Source: Mytilus galloprovincialis (Eukaryota; Mollusca; Bivalvia; Mytilida; Mytilidae). Taken from it: a DNA stretch of 64,000 nucleotides. The first letter of the stretch is position 1; the number at the start of each line of letters is the position of its first letter. The stretch spans positions 14,664,441 through 14,728,440 of the forward strand of contig NC_134838.1 in assembly GCF_965363235.1 (NCBI RefSeq). Reading direction: 5' to 3'. The notes beneath the pieces were generated by a model that saw only the letters and a list, made by a program, of their open reading frames with translations, had not been told where the DNA came from and did no database searches. The position numbers were made by a program, and so were the translations under genes. This document shows positions 12,511 through 25,169 of the stretch, in pieces.

Positions 12511-15500
12511 TACCAGTTTATACCTTTATGTTTTATAATAATGAATATGGTTTTTTTCAGAGTCGAGTGCCTGTGGAACGAGATAAAAATTGTTCATGGT
12601 TACAAATAGTAAATAATCATGTTCTAAATGGAAGCTAATTCTGACAACTTTGTTTTGTAGGTCTGTTCGTAACTAGAAGACTAAAGCTGGTGTTTACACT
12701 TTAACAATGTACAGAAACATCCACCTGTTCGGGTGAACGACTTTTGATCTGACGTTGATTACAGGTATCAATTATCAACACTTCCACTAAAGATTAATAT
12801 GAACAACTACTTCCTACGTCACTGACTTCTTTTTTCCCTGATCAACATGAAAAATAAAAGACAAAAGCAAATGATACGACCCCAAATCCCATCCTAAAAC
12901 CCTCAAAACAAGGAAAACAAGAAACTGAGCTGTCAAATTGACAGCTATTCTGGTTTTCTGTATTTTGAAATTAACAATCTACCAAGGATAATTAATCTTA
13001 AACGGTATAAATGAAAAGCGTCAATATCAAACTTAAACTCTATTTTTTCATCAGTAAGTACTAACAACACATTAAAATGTGCCGTCAGCCCACGGCTATC
13101 CGTCCGCTGTGTTTACCATTTTGATATTAACCGGACTGATTCGAAAAAAAACCAGTCAAAATGCATATATATAATAAAACACTTTTAAAACAATAGCGTA
13201 ATTAATGTGTTTAAGCTTTGTTTGCTTATTAAAAGCAGAGTTGCTAAACAGTTTTAGGAACAAAAAACAACAGACAATTACAACAGCATACTTAGTCGAT
13301 TGACAGTCCATTTATATTCAATATCACGACAGATATACATTCAACGTTTCGACTGTTAACCTCATGTTCAGAAATATTGTTTCCTTCTTAAAACAAATGT
13401 CATATCAAAAAGTTATTGACCGGATTTTGAGGACAACAGTCGATGGTCTTGGTCGTCTTTAGTGCTGTCATTAATCATTTATGCATCATTCAGAAGAGCT
13501 TAGGCTCTTATATATTTTATGTCGTAAAATTTCAAGTTGAACGTTTTTTATAGAAGGTTATCAGATATACATGTATATCACGGTTTTATAGCACTTAGAT
13601 ACTAGTATATCAAATAAATTGGTGTTTTATTTTTAAATCGATACTTTCTCTCAGAGTACCACATAAACATACAAATAAAACGCAATACATTCTCTCAAAA
13701 TGCAATTGAATCTAAAACGAAGGGATCACGAAGTATATAAATGTAAAAATCATTATAACACGTTTTGTTATACATTATAATAATTATTTCACTTTTTGAA
13801 TTAAAGTTGACCTTACTGTAGGGGTCATTTACTACATCCGCTTCTCTTTGATTCTATTCTGTTATGTAATAATTCATATTACCAGAAGATTGCATAGGTC
13901 AGAATAAAAGTTCAGCTTAAACCTTGTTTTGCCCAATCTGTATCATTTCAAATATTACCATCCTTATTCATACTTATAAACGATCTGTCTTCGTCCCTAA
14001 ACATTCGAAAATGCTACTTCCTGCTACTTCTGTATTAAGTTCTGGACCCTGTTAAATCTTAATTCCATTAAACTTTATAAACAAGGATAATTGCATGTAT
14101 ACAGAAATAAATATTATTTATGTATAAAAGATTATTTAGTTCATACAGGCCTGTAAAGAAAGGCTTTAACGCTACAGAGGCATCCAAAAAAGTTTTGGGA
14201 AAATACACGTATGCCTATATGATATTTTTTTCAGTGGCATCATAACTGTCATTTAAACTCATATCTTCTAACATTTTTTTTTAAATTACGATTTATCTGG
14301 TGCACTTACATCAAAGATACATTTAAAAGAGACACTTTGGCTAAATGTTTAGCCGATTAAGGGTGTAACAAAAGAATTTATTCTGGGAAACTTCGGACTA
14401 CAAATAAGACGAGTAAAACATCATGTCTGTCTCACCAGAATTCCGTGACTAGACTTTAGTTGGGGATACATTTTGTGTTTGTTCTTTCCGTCAATCTAAC
14501 TGTTGTCAAAGCATATCTGTATTTTTTACGTCATCAGATTGCATCGGAATAGGCACATGTACTTCCGTTGAGCTACAGTATTATACTATCATTGTGCAAA
14601 GGTGGCCATCACGGATTTCGGATGAACTACGCGAAACTTTGCTTATTAATTTATCCTATTGAAATTACATGTATGTAACTTTTAGAAATTGAAATTGCTT
14701 TGTTAATTTTGTGATGGAATGAAGAGACAACTTACTGGGATTCGATATACGCGTGGAAAAATGCCAACATGTTCATACATTAAGCAGGTGTACGATCACA
14801 ATATTTAAGCTCTTAAGCGCTTGGTTATCGATATGTGATAACTGATTAGACTTTTCTTTTAATACTTATTCAAATTTTTAATCTAAAAAAACACAAATTG
14901 TGTCACTAAATGTGGAGCACGGTATGATTTTATATCAACAAGCTTAAAAGTACTTTGACCTTGCTTTCATTTACTGCGAACTTTTACTTGATATCGGGTA
15001 GTTTTATCATTGCTTCGTCTGTACATGACATGTGTCTTTGCTATTTATATACAATTATTTAAGATTTCAATGTTTTCCAGTTCTGATTTGTATTGTAATG
15101 AATCCTGTATTTTGTCTTATGTATCCTTAGTCAGTTTACTTTCAATTCAAAACTTGTTCCAAACTAAAAGAAAAGAAATATCTAAGAAAATCGATTATTT
15201 TCTACACGTTTAATGTTGCCTTTCACTTTAATTTTTTTATTTTTTTTGGGGGGGGGGGGTGTCTTTATAGGCCAGCTGGTTTCGGTGATTTTAAATGTTT
15301 TTTGTATTTGTCTTCCTGAACATTTGGCGTCCAGATCGTACCATATAGATATATCCCAGAAACACGACGTGTCCGAGGAAATCGTTTCCAGGATAAACAA
15401 AATTCTGGATTATCTAAACTTATTATAGATAAGTGAGGTAATCCAAGATTAAGCTAAAAAATATATAATTTCAGTTTAATAACTTAACATTAATTAAGAA

Positions 15501-17879
15501 AAGTGATAACGATAAACAACCTTATCTGTGGTACCGTGTGTGGACTAGTCATTCATAAACATTTAATTCATACTGTTTACTTTTGTGACGTGCGATTCAG
15601 ATAGAAAAACCAACACATTGATTCCTTATTAATTTCCCCAATACATGTCCTTATATCAGACGAAAATAAACATTACAGTGCTTGAGCTTGGCATTTACTC
15701 TCAAAGGATAATTGTACAATAATTATTACGAAATAAAGAATTCATCACACTAGATAGATTACAATTGTTTCTTTTGAAGAAGTCCCAAATGTATATATGT
15801 TATTGCCTCATTGCTTCGTGTATGTACATTTTCTATATATATGTTCAATTGGCTTCTGCGATCAATTTAGAGTAAGGGGATATACATGTAAATGTTTTCA
15901 AAATGCGTTTGCCGTTTACTTTATACTCATTGGTAAACGTTTCGGGTTTTTTTAGGTAGGTTTGTTTAATATGTATATTTTGCATGTATTTTACATGTAT
16001 TCATACTCAAATAATTCTGTACACTCATTCTTTTCTTGACACACATTTTTCAAAACTAAATATTTCATCTGGCTTTCTCTGTTTAATCTAACAGGGCCAA
16101 TACATCAGATTAAATATTCTTCGTCTGAAATTTACCTCAACAATTTAGATCTGCGGTAGCAAATATAATATTCTTTTTTATGTTCTTATGTAGTTTACAG
16201 GATAATATATCGACGGTTTTAAACATGACAGTTAAATTTAAAAAGTACATAATTATGCACAAAATATACGACTTTAATAACCCTGTGAACCAGAGACAGA
16301 TTAAAAATGAATTTACCAGTTTAAATCGTTTAAAATAAAATCTAATCAGCTTAACCTAGAGTACAGTTACTGGTTGAATGTGAAATTTTTAGTCCCATTT
16401 TATATTTGTTAGCTTAGCTTGATAACTTTTGACTCACCTTCAACATTTTGCTTTGAAATGGGTCCTTTAGAATAAGGTTGAAAATCTGAATCCCTCTCTG
16501 CATACCGTCTACTAGCACAACTTAACTTTCCACCCATCGTTGTGACTTTTCAACTTGTAATTAATCCATTCGGTCTAAGTACATTTCACTTTTCGATAAT
16601 AGAATGGGGTGATATTTTCTTCACGTTTTCACCTAACACCAGAAACATGCATTTACCTGTTGCTTACTGCACATGTCTGCATTTTCTGATTATATAAAAT
16701 ATGCACTTCACCTGAGAATTGTCAATAAACAACACAGGCAATACACGTCTATTTATACTTAATCACTCATTCGTCACATCCCTTCATTAAATATCTTCCT
16801 ATTGTAATGAAATATTTCCCTAGTTGTAAAGGCGGAGATCTTCTTGTCTATTAGCTATAATTATATCTGTTTCGGGTCGTCAATGATCTGAAATTGTAAT
16901 CCGTGTTTCGGTTTGACCCGTGGACCGTTATGAATATTTACATTTGAACATGTTTACGATCGATTGCATGTTAAAATGTTACATGAACGAGCAGTTGTTT
17001 ATTCTTCTTCTTTCATAGTGTTTAAATCCCAACTTTGGCCGAACTTCAATATGTAATATTATCACCTTAATGTATGTAATAAATCCGAATAGTTTTTTTG
17101 TTAATCCTTGTAAAAAAGCGCCAACACATATTATCCTATTAACTTTCCTAATGGATCAAATAGATTACCTGAACAGAGATGTTTATTTTTCCGTCAACAC
17201 ACACCTGTCTTTTTACCTGTGTATCTATCAATCGTATAGTTATGATATTGATATGAAATTTTATATTTATCATTTACATTTTTAAAAAGAATACAAAGTG
17301 TGAAATTTGATTCCAAACTTTAGAACAATATTTGTAGACACGTTGTCGAAGACTTGTCAAAATAGGTAGAATACATATATCTCTTATGACCTGATGTATT
17401 AACAGATAAAAAAAGGAAGTCACCTACATATGTTCCTACATGAAATTTATACTTATTTTGTTTCTTTTGAACTATTATTGAACAATTTGACTTGTGTCGG
17501 TCCCATGTCTGTAAATCGGGGGTTATTGTTGTTTGTGGCTGCATGTAAGCATAGTATTTAGTTCTCATTTATTTTTATGTACTTTATAGATTAGGCTGTT
17601 TGTTTTCTCATTAAAATTGCGGGATCTTTTTATAGCTTGTGAAATGCTAAATGGGTTTTGCTCATTGCTGAAGACCGTATGGTGACCTATGAATGCTACT
17701 TTCTACGTCATACTAAACTTAAACGTATGTTACTTGTCTTCTGCTCGAACCTTCTTTATGTTTTGTCCGATCGAAAGAGAGAATCGCTCAGAGTCTGTGC
17801 AAAATAAGCTGCCGCTTGATCTGCAAGTGAGAACGAACATATATTCTTTAGCAGTTTTATTTCTGTCGAGCCTTCGACT
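12511..17879. other. gene-free AT-rich region
   Basis: No exon with matching splice sites and recognisable protein content was found on either strand. The open frames here are short and of low complexity. A run of 12 G lies at 15248-15259, preceded by a T-rich tract. Confidence 0.4.
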
Positions 17880-18500
17880 TTAGTCCTACATTCCGTCGTC
17901 GTCCTCGTCGTCCACAAATATTGACTCTGTGGTTAAATGTTTTTGAAATTTTAATAAATTTCTCAAACTATCCTTGATTTCGACCAAACTTGGACCAAAC
18001 TTGGACAGAAGCTTGTTTATGATCATAAGATAGTATCCAGAAGAAAATTTTGTAAAAATAAAATTCCGTATTTTACTTTTAAATGGATCTTAGTTTTTCT
18101 GCCAGGACACATTACATTCACTCTGGTTAAAGTTTTTAAAATTTAAAAACTTTCTTAAAACTATCCTGGTATTTCTACCAAACTTGGACAGAAGCTTGTT
18201 TATGATCATAGGATAGTATCTAGAAGGACATTTTGTTAAAAATTTGTACCTGTTTATCCGTATTTTACTTATAAATGAACTTAGTTTTTCTTCTAGTTAA
18301 CATTACATACAGTCTGCAGTAAGTTCTTAAAACATTTTTTAAACTCATAAACTATCCTGGATTTTTACCAAACTTGGACAGAAGCTTCTTACATTCAAAA
18401 GATAGTATTGAGAGGAATTGATTCTTCCCCTCATTTTTGTTGAGCCTGCGATTAACAGCAAAAGTAGGCGAGACACTGGGTTCCGCGGAACCCTTACAAA
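17880..18500 (+). repeat. tandem block, about three ~190-bp units
   Basis: The phrase ACCAAACTTGGACAGAAGCTT recurs with spacing of roughly 190 bp, at about 17990, 18175 and 18367, each preceded by AAACTATCCT(T/G)G and followed by ATAGTAT and a TATTTTACTT(T/A)TAAATG block. Units differ by substitutions and indels. The block is bordered by 'GAGCC(T)..CGA' phrases (TCGAGCCTTCGAC on the left, TTGAGCCTGCGATTAAC on the right), which I recognise as frequent in mussel DNA. Confidence 0.6.
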
Positions 18501-19788
18501 TTTTTAGATTATATTTGCATTTTGTTAAATCATTTATTTTCAACCAGGGGAAACGAGAGGATTCTAAAATTTGATACCCAATGAGTCGATGGAATGTGCA
18601 TCAGGCTACTTTATTTATTACATAATACCAACTATCAAGTAGACATTTACCTACAGTGTCCTTTCTTACACTATATATATGCTCCCTCGTCTCAATGCAT
18701 ACTTGAAAAATAAAACAAATAAAAATTCATCTATCATCGTTTAATGTTGTACTCGCACCCCATAAATCTACGTTGATTGTTTAACAAGGTAAAACTGGTA
18801 AGCTTCGGCACCAAAATCCGCCGGAAAGTATATATATGCTGCTAAGTTTTCGATCAACAATCACCGAAAGAAATATTACTTGTTGATTAAACTTCATAGA
18901 TTCGTAATATTTGTAAACACATGCGCTGAGAAACTGTTTAGTACCAGTATATAAATATACTTATGCATTCAATTGGTTCCATACTTTCTTTAACATTATT
19001 ACCACGACCAGATTCTCGTTTCTTTAAAATGTCAACTTAAAAAAAATATAGTTAACACGAAACTGTTGATGGGGTTTATAAATCTCGCTTTTTCATGGTT
19101 TAAAGCATCGTACAAAAATGTTCATATTTCTCTTACAGTGTCCTTTAATATATTTTATGTATTTTTCCCTTCAGAATCGACACGCTTTATAAAAATCTCA
19201 TTTCCGTCAATTTTCCGTTAGTTCACAATTCCTTACACAATTAGTAATTAAATGGTCATACAAAAACAAGTTACTGCAAAGATACACGAAAAGGAATGCA
19301 ATCAGTAATCTATTTTTTAATATAACACCAATGGTACCAAAAGATATATCATCTTGACACGTTTAGACTTGCGCTTTTTTTTTTTATAATATTCAACAAT
19401 TACCTTATTTATTTAATGTCCTGGGGCTGCTTGTTACCATTGACTTATGATATGCACAACGTAAAATTGTACCTTAAAGGCGGACAATAATGATTTTATC
19501 AGGATCTGAGGCTAGTCTCGATCATCCAGCCGCTTTATTTTTCAAAGTAGAGCGTCTGGATGACAAGTGATATAAAAATGGTAATTTATGACATTCGGAA
19601 TAGTATCGGCCTTTTTAGTTTGTTGTTAGGGATAATGTCCAAGACGAATAACCAAGAAGTTGGTTATTGACTTCGGAAGAAATGACATTACGATAATATT
19701 ATTGAAAAGCCCGAGTGTACCGATTGTTATTTAAAGCTATTTATATATTTTTGTGACGACATACAATTCATGGAAAACACCATACAGC
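18501..19788. other. gene-free region with a small hairpin
   Basis: No gene is seen. A short hairpin (TCATCCAGCCGCT against AGCGTCTGGATGA) lies at about 19522-19563, next to GGCTAGTCTCGA. A related sequence occurs in opposite orientation at 23489-23540. Confidence 0.35.
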
Positions 19789-19825
19789 ATGGCCGCGAAG
19801 GAAAACATCAGCACATCCAACCTTG
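19789..19825 (+). CDS. possible orphan first coding exon
   Basis: The ATG at 19789 has a good context (CAGCATGGCC) and opens a 13-residue frame, MAAKENISTSNLG, that runs into a consensus donor (CCTTG|gtaag, GT at 19826). It looks like a short first coding exon with a phase-1 donor. I found no continuation exon downstream, and SSR4 starts its own ATG at 25170, so this may be a chance match or the beginning of a gene with a distant second exon. Confidence 0.2.
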
Positions 19826-20749
19826 GTAAGATTCAAGTTAATATTATAACAACACACACTGTTACATATATTTCAATGCAACCTGATACACTGAGTATTT
19901 ATATTCTTTCATGCATGTCTGTGCTACGAACGAGTTTATAATTATACAATAAATGTCAACTTGTGTGTTGACTGGGACCACTCGAACAGTCGTATACGCT
20001 ATAAATACATTTTGTGGTTGATGTGTAGTATCTGTAACTTTATGAATACTTGATTGAAAAGTGCTATGACGCCGAAAGTTTCCTTCATTTAGAACTGTTG
20101 TATCTATCTAAATAAAGGAGTTTACATCTTGATATGTGTAAAAGAAAAAAAAGGGGGGAGCCTCAGGGGAGGAGGGATACACAATGATGTACACATTCAA
20201 AGAAAAACAAAGAAAGTGCATCTAGAAGATGCCATTTTTTTTTACATAGTATACAAAACGGTCAAAATGATTTATCATCGATTTTTTTTCTAAACAAATG
20301 CATTTAGCTTATACAATACAGATCAGTAAAAAATGGGACACGTTGTTATGAAGAGTAATTTCGTTTTACTCATATTTCACTATCTAAAAATTGAAATATA
20401 CTGTTAGTTTTCAAATTCTGGACTGGTCAATTTATAATAGAAAAATGCATTTTTTTGCACTTTTTCTTCACACAAAAAAAGTTTATTTAATGTTTTTGTG
20501 GTTAATGTTAAACAAAGCCATGTCAAGAGAAAAACACAGCACATTCAATTTTCTGCAAAACAATAGAGTAAAACGATAGACAGTAAACAATAGATTTAGC
20601 ATCAATGAAAGGAGGTGTTAATGAGGCAGCAACCGGTGAACCCAATGACATTAATTACCAAAAGTAGATATCATCATGATAAAGAGTTTTTCATGTATAC
20701 TAAAAAAAAAAGTGAAGATAAAGGTACAAAAATGTCAACATTACACAAA

Positions 20750-21035
20750 TAAGGAGATGCAGTATGAATACCAATGAGACAACTATCCACCCAAGTTCAA
20801 ATGAAGTGGATGTGAGCAATTATAGGCAACTATATGGCCTTCAACAATGAGAAAAATCCATGCATGGTTGAGATAGAGAATACAAACAGGGAATGTGTCA
20901 AAGAGACACCAACCCAACCAAAGAGCATGAAACAGAATAATTCCACCAATTGGGCGTGTCTTCAACGCAGCGAGATAATCTTACACCCCGAAGCGGGATT
21001 CAACTTGTCCCAGGACAATTGTTTATACAATATAT
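20750..21035 (+). repeat. mussel repeat families A and B joined
   Basis: Begins AGGAGATGCAGTATGAATACC, continues with CAATGAGACAACTATCCACC and GGCCTTCAACAATGAG, then GAATGTGTCAAAGAGACACC and CTTCAACGCAGCGAGATAATC, ending near GCGGGATTCAACTTGTCCC. The A head followed by the B body in one unit suggests both are parts of a single larger element. Confidence 0.5.
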
Positions 21036-22488
21036 TTGTATGATGGGTTTTTTTCAAACAATTTGTTTTTCATATATTGCTATGCTGTGATCATAAATCA
21101 AATATGATTTTAATATTTACTTTCTTTTGTAGACAAACCAATGTTGATTTCTGGACACAGATTTTATGTGTAAAATATGAAGAATTAAAAAAAAATATGT
21201 AATATTCAGGATTTTCATTGTATCATAAACATGCTTCAATTCTACAAGAACAAGATTCAAACTGAATGATTTTTTTAATGACTGAATCATCAAACAGTTT
21301 AAATAAATCACTGTACCAAAATGGATTCAGTTTTCACGTCTGAATTGTATGTCATTTTCATGTTTCCCACTTTTATAGTTGATTATATGGTAGAGAGTTT
21401 TCTCAATATTAAATGCCATGCATACAGTGATTGCATTTGCGTATATCGTCAATGTCATTTAAACTCTGCTAGGTTGTTGCCTCGATAGCAATCATACCAT
21501 TTTCCTTATTTTTAATTTTTATATAAAGGTTCCCAGGAGAAGTTATTGTTCTTGTGAAATTGTCCTTTATTGCATGCTTATACATGATGGATATTATATG
21601 AGTTGGAGAAGTAGAATATATCTTTGAGTTATTCTTTTTTCTTACAAGTCACCATGCAGTACGGGATAAATCCCATTCAATCTTTTCCAGGTGCAAGATT
21701 TAAACATGCATTCAAAGAGTATATATATATTGAGTTTCATGAATGACTAGTTAAGTTCTGTATTTCTCTATAGAAACGGGGTACACTGGTAAATTTCTTT
21801 TGTGTGAAGGTTGGTTCCTAAATATTTTCTTCCCAAAAGGATTGAGCGATTATTGGTGTAACAGCTAATACACATTCAAACTGTTTTGTCGATTGAAATT
21901 TTAAGATCAGTTAATTCTGTGAATGAAAATCAAGTTTGCTCATTGTGTGATCTCACTGATCTGCCAGTTATAGTTAAGAGATTTTCTACATTGCAATTTG
22001 TATGAGATATTTTGCTCTACATAGACGTAACTTGATGTGTGCTTTTTTGTAAGGTAAGTGCATCAGATATATCTGAAAGAATATACAAAAAGGACAGCAT
22101 AAATTATAACAGGATTTACAGAAATGAAAATAATGAGACAAAACTAAGAAAAATAGATAAAACAAAGAATAGAGGCTAACGGAGATACAATATACGGACG
22201 GTTGGTTGCTTAATGTCCAGTGGCAAATATTTCATGCATGCATAAGACGATCATGATACAGTATAAAGAATAGAGAAAAGTGGTGTGCTATAATATGACA
22301 AATAGATAATAATGTAATTTTATAGTATGAAGATATAGCCTTTCGGGATACAGGTCGGAGAAATTATCACTCACTAAAAATAAAGGGTATATTGAATTGG
22401 GGCAGAATTATAGATTTAAGTACAACAGTCCACCTACGGACCCCTCTTTTAGCGCGCAATGAGCGTGGTATCCTCTATACATGAACAT
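21036..22488. other. gene-free region
   Basis: No gene is seen. A reverse-oriented head of repeat family A is present near 21470-21510 (GTTGTTGCCTCGATAGC, then AATCATACC). Confidence 0.35.
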
Positions 22489-22610
22489 TGGCGGATCCAG
22501 AACTTGTTATTGGGGTGTGGGTGAGGGCACTACACTCACTCATGCTACAGTGTTTCCCTATATAATCCAACTATTTTTTCTTACGAAAAAAGAGGGGCTA
22601 GATCCGCTTA
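22489..22610. repeat. small palindromic-ended element (GGCGGATCC...GATCCGC)
   Basis: Begins GGCGGATCCAGAACTTG and ends GGGGCTAGATCCGC, so its termini are inverted copies. It is the fuller relative of the partial copy at 3129-3222. It is about 120 bp, non-coding and probably a non-autonomous element. Confidence 0.5.
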
Positions 22611-24105
22611 TGACTATTACCAGGCAGAAAATTTTAATATTATGGGTCGAATTATTTTACATCATTTTTTGTATCATATGTACAGTGTTTGTAACGAAAA
22701 ACTGCATAAGGCTAGCTTTTTTTAGCAGGCTGACAGATACTTGCCTACAATCGTGTTCCATCAAATATGTATACATTTACAGAAGAGGTTCATGTTTGAA
22801 CGTAGAAAAGGCAGGAGCCCGGACAAGTGTGTGTGATCAACGCTTCATTTAAAAATAACACAAATGTTCAATAACACTTTATAAATAAAGCCCACAGAGT
22901 GAATCCTAGTTATTGTCTATATGATTGCTAGTTCGACCTTTCTTTATCAATTAATGCTTGTCTTTAGAAAAAAAAATGTACATGATTTTTTTTAGGAAAG
23001 CTCATCGTTAATTACTGTTTTTGATCGTTTTTTTTTCAGAAATTTAAACCAGAAAAGTAGTAAATCAAGTATTAGATAAAAATCATGACAAAAAAGATTA
23101 AAACTTATATATAAAAGTACTTTTAATCAACGAAAAAAATGCCCGAAATCTGAGTATTTATAAGAATTGCCAATTAAAGATTACTTTTGACTATAGATCT
23201 TTTTTTACATGTTAATAAATAAAATCACTCGGACAAGAACTCTGAACACTACAGGAATACATGTGAAAACGTGTTTGAAGCAGTTTTGTTTGTATTAAAA
23301 TTGCCCATCAACAAGTTTGCCAACATAAGGTGCGTTACAAAAATGTCATGTACATATACTACGACACTGTTAACTGTTGTTTTTTTTTTTAATTATACTG
23401 GGGATAACGGAAGTGCTATTTATATATTGTTCTATATTTAATTATTTGTTACGCCCCCTATAAAAATCTGACCAGTCCGGTTAATCACCCCAGACGCTAT
23501 ATTTAAATATGCGTCTGGGTAATCGAGACTAGATCTGAGGCTTAAATACAGTCAACTAAATTATATGCCTAAAATTTGTTGAAAAAAATAGCATCTGGAA
23601 ATGCCTCTCGGTCAGTCTTAAAAATCCAAAAATTAAAAATTCAATAGCAAATATAATAACACATAACTTCCTGAAAAAAAAAAGAAAAGAGAAACATTCT
23701 TCAAGAATAAAAAAATGTATGATATGATATGAAAAATATCAATGGCATCCTATACACATTGAAATCGTTCGTTTCAAGAAATTTGAAAGGTTGTCAACTT
23801 TTTTCAAAATTTTGCCAAATGTTTAAGGGTTGGTAAACATGCCCCTGGGTATTTTCTTGGTTTAAAAGCTCGTACATAAATTTTGCACGAAACTGTTGAA
23901 GGGTTGATAAATAAATACCTGAAAATATAAAGCCAAGGTACCATCATCAAGTGCTAGATATAAGAAGATGTGGTATGAGACAAGTCTCCATCCAAGTCTC
24001 GATTTATAAAAGTAAACCATTATAAGTACCATCAGCAAGTACTGTATATTTAAATCGAGAAACCAACCGCCTTCCTGCAGCATTAAAATTCCAACTTAAC
24101 TGAAT
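22611..24105. other. gene-free region with family A relic
   Basis: No gene. A family A head lies at about 23962-24035 (AGAAGATGTGGTATGAGAC). A compact palindrome, CAGACGC, AT-rich core, GCGTCTG, lies at about 23492-23518 and is followed by TAATCGAGACTAG, related to the hairpin at 19522-19563. Confidence 0.35.
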
Positions 24106-24975
24106 AAAACACAAAAAAAAACAAAAAAAAACACATGTTTAGAAAAAAAAAATTGAAAATTAGTTATACTTTATTGAAAAGCACTTTACGCCCATATGGA
24201 CCAATGGCTTAAAACATTATACATAATATACAGTTTACATAAAACAATGAAAATAAACAATGGACACACTTTGAACTATAATTTGTCTTTTTTTTTAAAT
24301 CAATATATATATATATATATATAAGAGATTCAAATTATATCAAGGACTCCCTGCCCTCAGTCTTAGTGACTTTTTTAAAAAGGAGCCTAATTTGCAAGTG
24401 TCCTGTTTTGTTTCAGGATTGAGAATATGTTTTAATTTATCTATATCATTTAAGTTATTATATTTATTTTCATTTAAAAATTCTTTTCTTAATTGTTCAT
24501 TTATTTTACATTTAAAAAAGAAATGAAACTCATCATCTAGTACATCACAATGTGTACATAGTCTTAAATCTCTGGGAATTTTCCTGTATCTTCCAGTTTC
24601 TATTAATAAGCAGTGGTCACTTATTCGAAATTTAGAAATTAGTTGTCTATATTCAAAGTTTTGAGAAAGTAGGTATGGTTCAAAGTTATAGCTTTTCTTT
24701 ATTTTTTTAAAAAGTTGGAGTTTGCTATTCTCTAGTAAATTTAAAATTTTATCATTATATAAATTTTCATAGGAGTTTTCTAGATTTTGTTTGTATATTA
24801 GCCTATTATTTTTATCCTTATTTTGGTTAACAATTTCTAAATCATTTTGACTTCTGACATGATTTACATAGGAGTACCAAGAATAAATACCTGCATATAA
24901 ATCCCTGTTTGATTTTGTCAGTTTATAAGAACACTCCTCCCCAACCCCCTTTTCAATTTGCCTTAGGTTTAAATA
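24106..24975 (-). mobile_element. LINE 3' fragment, open C-terminal frame plus 3' UTR
   Basis: The minus strand is open from just after a TAA at 24976-24978 down to a TGA at 24340-24342, about 211 codons without a stop. It reads KLTKSNRDLYAGIYSWYSY, then LISKFRISDHCLLIETGRY, RKIPRDLRLCTHC, DDEFHFFFKCKINEQLR and ends SLRLRAGSP. The pattern FRISDHxLxIETGRYxxIPRxxRxC..C..xxDEFHFFxxC is the C-terminal tail, with a CCHC-like knuckle, of the ORF2 protein of non-LTR retrotransposons common in bivalves. Endonuclease and reverse-transcriptase parts are absent, so the copy is 5'-truncated at about 24975. The 3' end toward 24106 is AT-rich without a clear poly(A) tail; an (AT)n run lies at about 24303-24323. 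The unbroken frame suggests a recent copy. Confidence 0.75.
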
Positions 24976-25169
24976 TTATTATTATCTATTTTTATAGATC
25001 AATATCCAATGATGTTCTCAGTAACTAGTTAATAAGATTTGTATAGTGGTACATAAACCTTCGTAAATATAAAACCGGAAATTTTCTGCTGGCCCCAGGC
25101 AATAAACGATGGTATAAATATAATCGATCACCGGTCGCCACATTTTCGAAGGGGAGGTAATCAAGAACA

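Noticed and set aside
22481-22852. 123-codon plus-strand frame
   Set aside because: It starts inside a palindromic repeat, has no domain and no splice context.
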